Positions 51,992 to 58,818 of a stretch of 64,000 bases of DNA are shown in pieces. The stretch is from Bog-532 sp963828445. Its GTDB lineage: Bacteria > Actinomycetota > Actinomycetes > Streptosporangiales > Streptosporangiaceae. Within the stretch, counting starts at the first letter, position 1. Every line of letters starts with the position of its first letter. The stretch lies in NCBI GenBank assembly GCA_963828445.1, contig CAWHFP010000003.1:478242-542241 (forward strand). Reading direction: 5' to 3'. Under the pieces are notes generated by a model, which was not told where the DNA came from, searched no databases, and worked only from the letters and a program-made list of their open reading frames with translations. Both the position numbers and the translations under genes were made by a program.

Positions 51992-52444
51992 ATGCCGACC
52001 TTGCTGATCGTGCACCACACGCCGTCCCCGGCGCTGCAGGAGATGTTCGAGGCGGCAGCCAGCGGGGCGCGGACCGATGAGATCGACGGCGTCGAGGTAA
52101 TGGTCAGGCCCGCCTTGACCGCCGGGGCGGCCGACGTGCTGGCGGCGGATGGTTTTTTGCTGGGCACGCCGGCCAACCTCGGATATATGTCGGGTGCCCT
52201 CAAGCACTTCTTCGATCAGATCTACTACCCGTGCCTGGAGGCGACCCAGCGGCGGCCGTTCGGCCTGTACGTGCACGGCGGCATGGATACCACCGGCGCG
52301 GTCCGGGCGGTGGAGTCGATCACCACCGGCCTGCAGTGGCGGGCGGTCCGGCCCCCGGTGGTGGTGACCGGGCCGGTGGGCCGGGCCGACCGCGAAGCCT
52401 GCTGGGAACTGGGCGCGCTGGTCGCGGCGGAGATCGCGGGCTAG
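51992..52444 (+). CDS. Flavodoxin-family/NAD(P)H-dependent oxidoreductase
   Basis: A 150-residue flavodoxin-like fold. MPTLLIVHHTPSPALQEMF is the FMN phosphate-binding start, ADGFLLGTPANLGYMSGALK holds the GTP-x-N-x-G-x2-SG isoalloxazine loop, and GLYVHGGMDT follows. It is about 30 bp downstream of the phosphatase gene on the same strand, so co-transcription is likely. The electron partner is unknown. Confidence 0.87.
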   Translation: MPTLLIVHHTPSPALQEMFEAAASGARTDEIDGVEVMVRPALTAGAADVLAADGFLLGTPANLGYMSGALKHFFDQIYYPCLEATQRRPFGLYVHGGMDTTGAVRAVESITTGLQWRAVRPPVVVTGPVGRADREACWELGALVAAEIAG

Positions 52445-52450
52445 CTGCGG

Positions 52451-52535
52451 GTCAGGAGCGGCCCGCCGCCTTGGCCGGGGTCAGGAGCGGCCGGCCGCCT
52501 TGGCCGGGGTCAGGAGCGGCCGGCCGCCTTGGCCG
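52451..52535. repeat. 29-bp tandem repeat, three copies
   Basis: The unit GTCAGGAGCGGCCGGCCGCC plus TTGGCCGGG is repeated from 52451, 52480 and 52509. The third copy encodes, on the minus strand, the C-terminus and stop of the metallo-beta-lactamase-like gene (AAKAAGRS). The two extra copies therefore duplicate the end of that gene. The first copy differs by one base. Confidence 0.85.
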
Positions 52536-53018
52536 CGGCGACCGCGGCGGGGACGCCGTCACGGTAGGGGTCACCGTGGCCGGGCAGGATCACGTCGGCG
52601 TTCGCACCGGTGATTGCGTCCAGTGACCGGAGGGCCTCGGCGGTGTCCTCGTTCAGGCCGGACGGCATGATCTGCGGGCCCAGCCGGCCGGTGAGCGGGT
52701 TCTTCGTGCACAGGACGTCCCCGGTGAACAGGATCCGGCGGTCCTCCAGCAGCAGCGCGGCGCTGCCCGCCGTGTGCCCGGGCGCGTGCACGGCGCGGGG
52801 GCGGCCCGGGATGTCGATGGTCTCCCCGTCGGAGAAGCTGGACACCTCCTTGATGGGGATCATCTTGGCCGCGCCCCGGCGGCCGAGGGACAGGAAGGTC
52901 CGGTAGAACTCCTCCCCCGGGTGCCCGCGTCGACCACGGTGAACTTGCCCGCCTCTTCGATGAGATAGAAGTTCGTGACGCCCTGGGTCAGCAACTGGAC
53001 GTCCTTGGCCACTTCCAT
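52510..53018 (-). pseudogene. Metallo-beta-lactamase-fold hydrolase, internally deleted and frameshifted
   Basis: The start MEVAKDVQLLTQGVTNFYLI to FTVVDAGT is the normal N-terminal beta-sheet of an MBL-fold enzyme, and GGAGG precedes the ATG at 53018. The sequence then jumps in another frame straight to EEFYRTFLSLGRRGAAKMIP, a point about 100 residues later in relatives. The later metal motifs remain (VHAPGHTAGSAALLLEDRR, LFTGDVLC, VILPGHGDPY). The whole THxHxDH zinc motif is missing, so catalysis is impossible. The frameshift is at about 52915. The divergent membrane protein gene shares its promoter. Confidence 0.85.
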
Positions 53019-53083
53019 GGTGATGCCTCCCGCGTGTTCTCGCCTCGCGTGTTCTTGCCCCCGGAAAATTGACTTGCGGACCA

Positions 53084-53122
53084 AAGTTAATCAAATTAAC
53101 TTAAAGCTAGTCAACTTAACTT
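53084..53122. promoter_or_regulatory. Two tandem 19-bp TetR-type operators
   Basis: AAGTTAATCAAATTAACTT (53084-53102) is an inverted repeat with 7-bp arms. AAGCTAGTCAACTTAACTT (53104-53122) is a second copy, 16 of 19 identical, offset by exactly 20 bp. They lie in an AT-rich spacer between the MBL pseudogene and the membrane protein, which is followed 8 bp later by a tetR gene. Both divergent promoters would be covered by the repressor. Confidence 0.72.
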
Positions 53123-53145
53123 CAATGGGCACGGGGGTACTCACG

Positions 53146-53952
53146 ATGAGCGTTTCCACAGTTCAGTCGGCTCCATCGGAGCAGCGGGAGCGGGGCCGGG
53201 GGCGGGGGGCAGGCCGGCGGCTTGGCCGGGGGCCGGGCCGGCCTGGCTGGGAGGCTGGCCGGCGGCGGTGGATTCCGATCGCGACCGGGATCGGGTTCAC
53301 GGTGTCCTGGGTGGCGGGGCTGGCCCTGCCGGTGCCCAACCTGGCCCCGACCGCGTCGGCGGCCGAGATCATCGCCAGGTACGGGCCACACCAGGCTCTG
53401 GTTCAGGCCCAGTTCGCGCTGACCGAGGGGCTGCCCGCGCTCGGGCTGGCCGTGGTGGCCTTCCTGCTGGCCGGGGTGGCCCGGCGATCCGGTTCCGCGG
53501 CGGGGGCCGCAACCGGACGGACGCGGGCGCGGGTCCTGACGGCGGCCGGGACGGTGGCGGCGACCATTTCGGTGGCGCAGTACGCTCTGGGCGTGATGCT
53601 GGCGGGGTGGGCCCAATCGGATAACACTGCGGGGCACGCGGCGGGACACGCCAGCGCGCTGTGGCAGGCCGTCAACCGGCTCGACGGGGTCAAGATGTTC
53701 GCGCTGACCGGGCTGGCCGCGGCCGCGGTGGCCCTCACCGCACCCAGCGGCCCGCTGCCGCGCTGGCTGCGCTACGCCAGCCTGACCCTGGCCGTGTCGA
53801 TCGCGATTTCCGGGGTGGCCTACCTGTTCCTGATCCAGGACCTGGCCTTCATGGCCGACGTGGCCGGACTGGCCCTGCTGGTCTGGGTCACCGGCATGGG
53901 CCTGGCCCTGGGCGGGATTCCGGGCCGGGCTCCCGGCCGGGCCGGGCGGTAG
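53146..53952 (+). CDS. Six-helix membrane protein of unknown function
   Basis: 268 residues. A Gly/Arg-rich basic N-terminus (about 45 residues) precedes about six transmembrane helices, beginning WIPIATGIGFTVSWVAGLAL and ending VAGLALLVWVTGMGLALGG. No catalytic motif is seen, and I do not recognise a named family with confidence. GGGGG lies 8 nt before the ATG at 53146. It sits behind two TetR operators and is co-transcribed with the tetR gene, so it is probably induced by that regulator's ligand. Confidence 0.72.
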   Translation: MSVSTVQSAPSEQRERGRGRGAGRRLGRGPGRPGWEAGRRRWIPIATGIGFTVSWVAGLALPVPNLAPTASAAEIIARYGPHQALVQAQFALTEGLPALGLAVVAFLLAGVARRSGSAAGAATGRTRARVLTAAGTVAATISVAQYALGVMLAGWAQSDNTAGHAAGHASALWQAVNRLDGVKMFALTGLAAAAVALTAPSGPLPRWLRYASLTLAVSIAISGVAYLFLIQDLAFMADVAGLALLVWVTGMGLALGGIPGRAPGRAGR

Positions 53953-53960
53953 CGGGCCGT

Positions 53961-54527
53961 ATGCCCCGAGCCGGACTGAACCGGGAGCGGATCGCGGCCC
54001 AGGCGGCCGTGGTCGCCGACGAAATGGGGTTCGACCGGCTCACGCTGGCCGCGGTGGCGGCTCGCTGCGGGGTGTCCCTGCCCGGCCTGTACAAGCACGT
54101 CAGCGGCCTGGACGCGGTCAAGCGCGACGTGGCCGTGCTCGGCATTCGCGAGCTGACCGCGGCCCTGGCCGAGGCCGCGGCCGGTCTGGCCCGGCGGGAT
54201 GCGCTGCACGCCATCGCGGCGGCCTTCCGCCGGTTCGCCACCGAGCATCCCGGCCAGTACGCAGCCAGCGTGCACGCCCCGGCCATGTCGGACGCCGAGT
54301 GGGTCGCGGTCAGCGACGCCGCCGTGGGCGTGCTGGCCGCGGTGCTCAAGGGTTACCGGGTCGAAGGGCCCGACATGATCGACGCCGTGCGGATGATGCG
54401 GGCCGCGCTGCACGGCTTCGTGTCCATCGAGACGGCCGGGGGCTTCGGCATCCCCCAGTCCGTGGACGCGACCTACGCCCGCCTGGTGGACACCTTGGAC
54501 TCGGCCTGGTCGACCTGGGGGGCGTAG
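53961..54527 (+). CDS. TetR/AcrR-family regulator
   Basis: 188 residues. The HTH reads RIAAQAAVVADEMGFDRLTL and CGVSLPGLYKHVSGLDAVKR, with the diagnostic GLYKHV. The C-terminal domain resembles the WHG/TetR_C_33 type (ALHAIAAAFRRFATEHPGQY, MMRAALHGFVSIETAGGFG). It starts 8 bp after the membrane protein stop. It probably binds the tandem 19-bp sites at 53084-53122 and represses both itself and the divergent transcription unit. Confidence 0.9.
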   Translation: MPRAGLNRERIAAQAAVVADEMGFDRLTLAAVAARCGVSLPGLYKHVSGLDAVKRDVAVLGIRELTAALAEAAAGLARRDALHAIAAAFRRFATEHPGQYAASVHAPAMSDAEWVAVSDAAVGVLAAVLKGYRVEGPDMIDAVRMMRAALHGFVSIETAGGFGIPQSVDATYARLVDTLDSAWSTWGA

Positions 54528-54552
54528 GCCCCGCGGTACGTACGATGCGGGG

Positions 54553-55212
54553 ATGACCACTCCCCTGGCCCGGGATGAGCCCTGTGTCCTGCCCGCCTCC
54601 AGCTTGGGCGAGGCGTGGCTGGCGGTGGCCGGAAAGATCCTGGCCGAAGGCATCGAGAGCCGCTACGACTCGCTCCCGGTCCGGGAATTGTCCCTGGTCA
54701 CGCTGGTCGTGACCCAGCCCGATCCGGACGATGCGATCATCGCCAGGCACGCCGACCCGGAGCGGCTGGCCTGGATGCGGGCCAACTTCACCGACCACAG
54801 GAGGGTGGCCGCCCTGGGGGACGCCGACAGCTACGCCACCCGGCTGTTCGACTATGACCGCACCGGGCGGGACCAGGTCGCCTGGGTCATCGACCGCCTG
54901 GGCCAGGATCCGTCGAGCCGGTCGGCGGCCATCACCACCTTCCAGCCCCGCACCGACCGCACGTACATCCCGTGCGTCAGCCTGCTCGACTTCTGGCTCC
55001 CGGGTGGCGCGGTGGAACTGGTGGCCTACTGCCACAGCATCGACTTCGGGGCCAAGGGCTACGGCAACCTGGTCGAACTGGCCGCGCTGCAGGGGCTGGT
55101 GGCCGGTGAACTCGGGCGCCCGGCCGGTCGGCTGATCATGATCGTGAAGTCTGCCCACGTCTATGCCACCGAGTCCGATTACCTGCGCAAAGTCCTGGCC
55201 GCGCAGGCGTAG
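54553..55212 (+). CDS. Thymidylate synthase-like protein, short form
   Basis: A 219-residue protein related to the thymidylate synthase fold. TYIPCVSLLDFWL contains the candidate catalytic Cys after Pro, and VELVAYCHSIDFGAKGYGNL replaces the usual YQRSxDxxLGxPFN substrate motif. RLIMIVKSAHVY corresponds to the C-terminal core strand with the IxSxHxY element. At 219 residues it is smaller than ThyA (~265), so it may act on another pyrimidine or lack the folate-binding parts. Its relatives include nucleotide-modifying enzymes of antibiotic and phage pathways. Its role here is unknown. Confidence 0.72.
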   Translation: MTTPLARDEPCVLPASSLGEAWLAVAGKILAEGIESRYDSLPVRELSLVTLVVTQPDPDDAIIARHADPERLAWMRANFTDHRRVAALGDADSYATRLFDYDRTGRDQVAWVIDRLGQDPSSRSAAITTFQPRTDRTYIPCVSLLDFWLPGGAVELVAYCHSIDFGAKGYGNLVELAALQGLVAGELGRPAGRLIMIVKSAHVYATESDYLRKVLAAQA

Positions 55213-55244
55213 ACGGTTCATATCGGCGGATTTACCTTCATAGC

Positions 55245-55901
55245 GTGACCGCTACTCAGGTCCCGCTGTCCGGCGCCGCCGCCATGCTCATCGGCCTGGC
55301 CGCGCTGGCCGTCACGGTGATCGACTCGGGCTGGATGATCCTGCGCCACGGGATGGTGATGGCGCACGAAGGAGCGCACGCCGCGGCTTCGGCCCTGATG
55401 TTCCGTAAGGTCACCCGGATCGGCCTGAACATGGACGCGACCGGCCTCACGCTGCACGAAAGGGCTGGCTGCCTGGGCGGGATCTTCATCAGCTTCGTCG
55501 GCTACCTCGGACCCAGCCTGTTTGGCCTGGGAGCGGCCAAGCTGATCGAGAAGGGAGACATCGTCGAGGTCCTCTGGGTGGCCTTGTTCCTGCTGGCGCT
55601 GCTGCTCCTCGTGGTGTGGCAGTCCTTCGGCATGCTCACCGTGGCCGCCGCGGGCGTCATCATCTTCCTGATCCTTCACTACACTCCGGTCGCCACCCAG
55701 ATCGTCGCGGCCTACGCCATCACCTGGCTGCTGCTGCTCTCCGGCGTCCGGGGTATCTGGCAGCACGGCAGCAGAGCGGGCGATGCCGCCAGCCTGAGGA
55801 GCCGGACCCTGGTACCGCGGGTGATCTGGTTCCTGCTCTGGCTGGCCGGCACCGCCGCGGCCGTCGCCATCGGCGGCACGTGGCTGATCCTCCGCACCTG
55901 A
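55245..55901 (+). CDS. M50-family membrane zinc metallopeptidase-like protein
   Basis: 218 residues with about six transmembrane helices. GMVMAHEGAHAAASALM carries the HExxH zinc site within the first membrane pair, and GYLGPSLFGLGAA corresponds to the conserved GPxxN/G loop. The layout is that of M50B (SpoIVFB-like) intramembrane proteases without a PDZ domain. The classical downstream NxxPxxxxDG motif is not evident, so activity is uncertain. GTG start at 55245. It stands alone before a repeat-rich spacer. Confidence 0.82.
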   Translation: MTATQVPLSGAAAMLIGLAALAVTVIDSGWMILRHGMVMAHEGAHAAASALMFRKVTRIGLNMDATGLTLHERAGCLGGIFISFVGYLGPSLFGLGAAKLIEKGDIVEVLWVALFLLALLLLVVWQSFGMLTVAAAGVIIFLILHYTPVATQIVAAYAITWLLLLSGVRGIWQHGSRAGDAASLRSRTLVPRVIWFLLWLAGTAAAVAIGGTWLILRT

Positions 55902-55914
55902 CTATCCGCTGGAG

Positions 55915-55983
55915 GGGCGTGGCCGCTGGGGGCGTGCCCGCTGGGGCGTGGCCGCTGGGGCGTGCCCGCTGGGGCGTGGCCGC
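55915..55983. repeat. 14-bp tandem repeats
   Basis: Five near-identical copies of GGGCGTGSCCGCTG (S alternates G and C) follow the M50 gene, giving a 28-bp higher-order period. One extra G lies between copies 1 and 2. They are non-coding and lie just before a long perfect hairpin. Confidence 0.85.
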
Positions 55984-56000
55984 CGCAGGCCAAACGCATG

Positions 56001-56044
56001 GATCGCGCATTTGATGCGGTTCTTACCGCATCAAATGCGCGATC
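56001..56044. terminator. Perfect 20-bp-arm hairpin
   Basis: Arms 56001-56020 and 56025-56044 are exactly complementary, with a TCTT loop. The core GCGCATTTGATGCGGT is clearly less GC-rich than its surroundings. It lacks a T-run but lies after the M50 gene, so termination is the simplest role. It could also be a dispersed intergenic element. Confidence 0.65.
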
Positions 56045-56115
56045 GACGAGGTTCACGCCGGGCGAACGAGTGCTGGGGGAGGTGCAGTGTCGGTGGAGCT
56101 GGCTAGCGTGGGGGT

Positions 56116-56544
56116 GTGGTCACGCTGGAGGAGGTCCGGGCGGTGGCGGTGACGCTGCCGCGGACCTCGGAGCACCTGATCCGGGAGTACGTGAAGTTCC
56201 GGGTCGGGAAGATCGTGTACGTCTCGGTGTCGCCGGACGAGACGACCATGGGGTTCGGGTTCCCCAAGGAGGAAAGGGACGCGCTGATCGCGGCCGAGCC
56301 AGGCAAGTTCGCGTTGCCGCGGCTGTCGGATCAGCGGTTCCACTGGGTGCACGCGCGCATGGAGGCGCTGGAGCCGGACGAGATGCGCGAGCTGGTCATC
56401 GATGCCTGGCAGATGTGCGTACCCAAGAAGGTGGCGGCCGCACGGCTCGGCGATACAGGTCAGGTGCCCAGTGACATCGTAGAGAGGCCGGGAGCACGAA
56501 GGGCGTCGTATAAAGGCCGGGAGCAGGAGGGGCGGCGTGCGTGA
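56116..56544 (+). CDS. MmcQ/YjbR family protein
   Basis: 142 residues: VRAVAVTLPRTSEHLIREYV, VGKIVYVSVSPDETTMGFGF, and DEMRELVIDAWQMCVPKKVA fit the YjbR fold of unknown function. Beyond about residue 115 lies a short basic tail. GTG start. It overlaps the CoaD-like gene by one base (TGATG), so the two are translationally coupled, an unusual partnership. Confidence 0.85.
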   Translation: MVTLEEVRAVAVTLPRTSEHLIREYVKFRVGKIVYVSVSPDETTMGFGFPKEERDALIAAEPGKFALPRLSDQRFHWVHARMEALEPDEMRELVIDAWQMCVPKKVAAARLGDTGQVPSDIVERPGARRASYKGREQEGRRA

Positions 56545-56978
56545 TGGCTGCGACCGATGAGGGTCTGCTGGGGCGGCACGCCGTGTATCCCGGGACTTTC
56601 GACCCGGTCACACCCGGCCACCTCGACGTCATCGGGCGGGCCCGGCACCTTTTCACCCGGGTCACCGTGCTGGTGGCGGTCAACGGCGACAAGCAGCCGG
56701 CCCGGACGCCATCGGAACGCGCGCACCAGGTGCGCCGGGAACTTCCCGCGGACTGGGCCAACGTGTCGGTCACCGCGTGGGCTGGGTTGACCGTCGCGTT
56801 CTGCGAGCAGGCCGGCGCCGACGTCATCATCCGTGGTCTGCGCAACCGGGCTGACCTGCGTCACGAATCTCAGCTGGCCGTCATGAACGAGGCTCTCGGC
56901 GTTACCACGCTCCTGCTGCCGGCCGAGCCCGGGCTGGCGGGCATGTCGTCGACGGTCCTGCGCGGGCTCCGCAACTGA
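56544..56978 (+). CDS. Phosphopantetheine adenylyltransferase (CoaD)-like protein
   Basis: A nucleotidyltransferase of 144 residues. AVYPGTFDPVTPGHLDVIGR contains the T/HxGH motif, VIIRGLRNRADLRHESQLAV is the CoaD-specific block, and SSTVLRG the ISSTxxR motif. True CoaD is about 160 residues. This copy stops directly after the ISSTxxR element, lacking the usual C-terminal helix. Its coupling to a YjbR gene rather than to rsmD/rpmF suggests a paralogue rather than the housekeeping gene. It may transfer AMP or CMP to another phosphorylated substrate. Confidence 0.8.
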   Translation: MAATDEGLLGRHAVYPGTFDPVTPGHLDVIGRARHLFTRVTVLVAVNGDKQPARTPSERAHQVRRELPADWANVSVTAWAGLTVAFCEQAGADVIIRGLRNRADLRHESQLAVMNEALGVTTLLLPAEPGLAGMSSTVLRGLRN

Positions 56979-57034
56979 CTGGCTGGCGCAGGGGGCGCGC
57001 GGCTCCATTGCTGTGCCGGGCGAAGCCGCCGGTA

Positions 57035-57802
57035 TCAGGCCATGGCCTGTTCGACCGGGGTGAGCGGGACCGGGCCAGCGGACGGGGGTGGGAACTGGCC
57101 GTCGGTGAGCAGGACGGGCGGCTGGGCCATCATCCGGGGTGAGTGGCCGCGGTGCGGCCAGGAGGCGGCGTGGACCAGGAACGGGTGGCACAGGAAGACA
57201 TCGCCGGCCTGGCCGGTGGCCCAGACGGTGGGGCGGTGGGCGCTGGCCAGCACGGCTTGCTGGGCGGCGGTGGGCCAGTCCAGGCCGTCGTCGCCGGCCG
57301 GGGCCAGGATGGGCGGGACGTCGAGGTGCGAGCCGGGGCGGATCCGGGTCGGGGCGTCGTCCGGCCCGACGTCGGTGAACAGGTAGAGCGCGAGCAGGCC
57401 CCGGCCACGGGAGCGGATGTTGACCCGCGGGCCGTGGTCGTCGGTGTAGCTGGCTTCGATGTGCCAGCCGGCGTCGCCGGGGTCGGCCAGGCTGGGGAAT
57501 CGGACGGGTGTGGTGCCGCCAATCCCCGGGTGCCGGATCCAGCGGCCCGGGCCGAGCAACTGGTCGCAGGCCTCCCCGACCAGGCGGGTGCCGCCCGCGG
57601 CCACGAACGGCGGGCTGTCCGGGGTGATGATCCGGACCACCGGCTCGGTCCAGGTGGCCGGGTCGTCGCGGCGCGGGCCGTGGCCGGCCAGCTCGGCCCA
57701 GATGCCGTCCTGGCAGGCCTCGATCACGTCGGGCGGGATCGCGCCCCGGACGGCGACGAAGCCGTCGGCGACAAATCGGCCGATCTCGTCAGGGCTGAGC
57801 AC
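57035..57802 (-). CDS. Phytanoyl-CoA dioxygenase (PhyH)-family protein
   Basis: An Fe(II)/2-oxoglutarate dioxygenase-like protein of 255 residues. LSPDEIGRFVADGFVAVRGA is the typical PhyH N-terminus. The iron facial triad region is AGWHIEASYTDD (His-x-Glu instead of the more common His-x-Asp) with the distal His in DVFLCHPFLVHAASW; TRIRPGSHLDVP contacts the co-substrate. GTG start at 57802. The long upstream open frame is a low-complexity shadow. The substrate is unknown. Confidence 0.85.
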   Translation of the reverse strand: MLSPDEIGRFVADGFVAVRGAIPPDVIEACQDGIWAELAGHGPRRDDPATWTEPVVRIITPDSPPFVAAGGTRLVGEACDQLLGPGRWIRHPGIGGTTPVRFPSLADPGDAGWHIEASYTDDHGPRVNIRSRGRGLLALYLFTDVGPDDAPTRIRPGSHLDVPPILAPAGDDGLDWPTAAQQAVLASAHRPTVWATGQAGDVFLCHPFLVHAASWPHRGHSPRMMAQPPVLLTDGQFPPPSAGPVPLTPVEQAMA

Positions 57803-57927
57803 GAGGCCAGGATCGCAGTCGCTGGGAACACGGCACCAACGGTTTTCTGCGTCGCCGTTACCATGGATAAGCGGAGGATTCTCCGCTCCTGACCAGCCTG
57901 GGCACGCAGACTTCGGGCGATCACGGG

Positions 57928-58781
57928 GTGGCGGAGGGAGGAACGGTGCCGGCGACCGAGCCGCGGCCATCGGGGGCGACCGAGGAGCCGGCCGCGCGCG
58001 AACCCGGGCCGCCGTCACCGGCAACCGGGCCGCCGCCGGCTGAGGCTCAGGTGTCACGGGTGGCCGGTCCGACGGCGAGGGGCGCGGGGGTGGGCGAGGC
58101 GGGGCGCACGCAGCCAGGGGGTGGGCGAGGCGGCGCGGCGCGGGGCGACGCGCGGGCAGAGGAGCGCGGGGAGGCGCGGGAGGGCCAGGCGCGGGCGGCG
58201 CGGGCCGGGGGCGAGGGGGCGAGGCGCGGGCGCTCAGGGCGGACGCGCAGCGGAATCGGGAGCGGCTGCTGGCGGTGGCGGCGCGGGCGTTCGCCGAAGG
58301 CGAGGCCGAGGTGACGTTGGACTCGATCGCCAAGGACGCGGGGGTGGGGATCGGGACCTTGTACCGGCACTTCCCGACCCGCGAGGCGCTGGTCGAGGCG
58401 ACCTACCGGAACGAGCTGGCCCGGCTGTGCGACGCGGCCGATGACCTGCTGGCGACCATGCCCGCGGATCAGGCGACCCGGCAGTGGATGGACGGGTTCA
58501 TCGGTTACATGACGACCAAGCGCGGGATGGCGGACGCGCTGCGGGCGGTGGTGGCCTCCGGCGGCGATCCGTTCGCGGAGAGCCTGGCCCGGCTGGTGGG
58601 CGCCATCACCACGCTGCTCGGGGCGGGCGCGGCGGCCGGGACGATCCGGGCCGACGTCCAGCCCCGGGACGTACTGGCCAGCTTGAGCGGGGTGTCGCTG
58701 GCCGCGGGCGAGCCGGGCCAGCGGGATCAGGCCCGCCGCATGCTCGACCTGCTGATGGACGGGCTGCGCTACCAGGGGTGA
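57928..58781 (+). CDS. TetR-family regulator, frame interrupted in its N-terminal linker
   Basis: The DNA-binding domain NRERLLAVAARAFAEGEAEV and VGIGTLYRHFPTREALVEAT (family AefR/SACE-like) and the C-terminal domain run from about 58240 to 58781. No start codon precedes helix 1 in this frame. In another frame an ATG/GTG at 57928 opens MAEGGTVPATEPRPSGATEE, a Pro/Gly/Ala-rich leader. One or more indels in the extremely GC-rich 58080-58225 stretch would join them. The minimal in-frame start (58275) would delete helix 1. It is probably a real TetR gene with sequencing errors. Confidence 0.7.
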
Positions 58782-58818
58782 CCGCGGCCCCGGTCGCGCA
58801 GCCCGTCCGGCTCAACGG

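Noticed and set aside
57802..58333. N-terminal extension of the PhyH protein by 177 residues
   Set aside because: The upstream part is Pro/Ala/Arg low-complexity sequence overlapping the divergent TetR gene; PhyH homology starts at the GTG at 57802.
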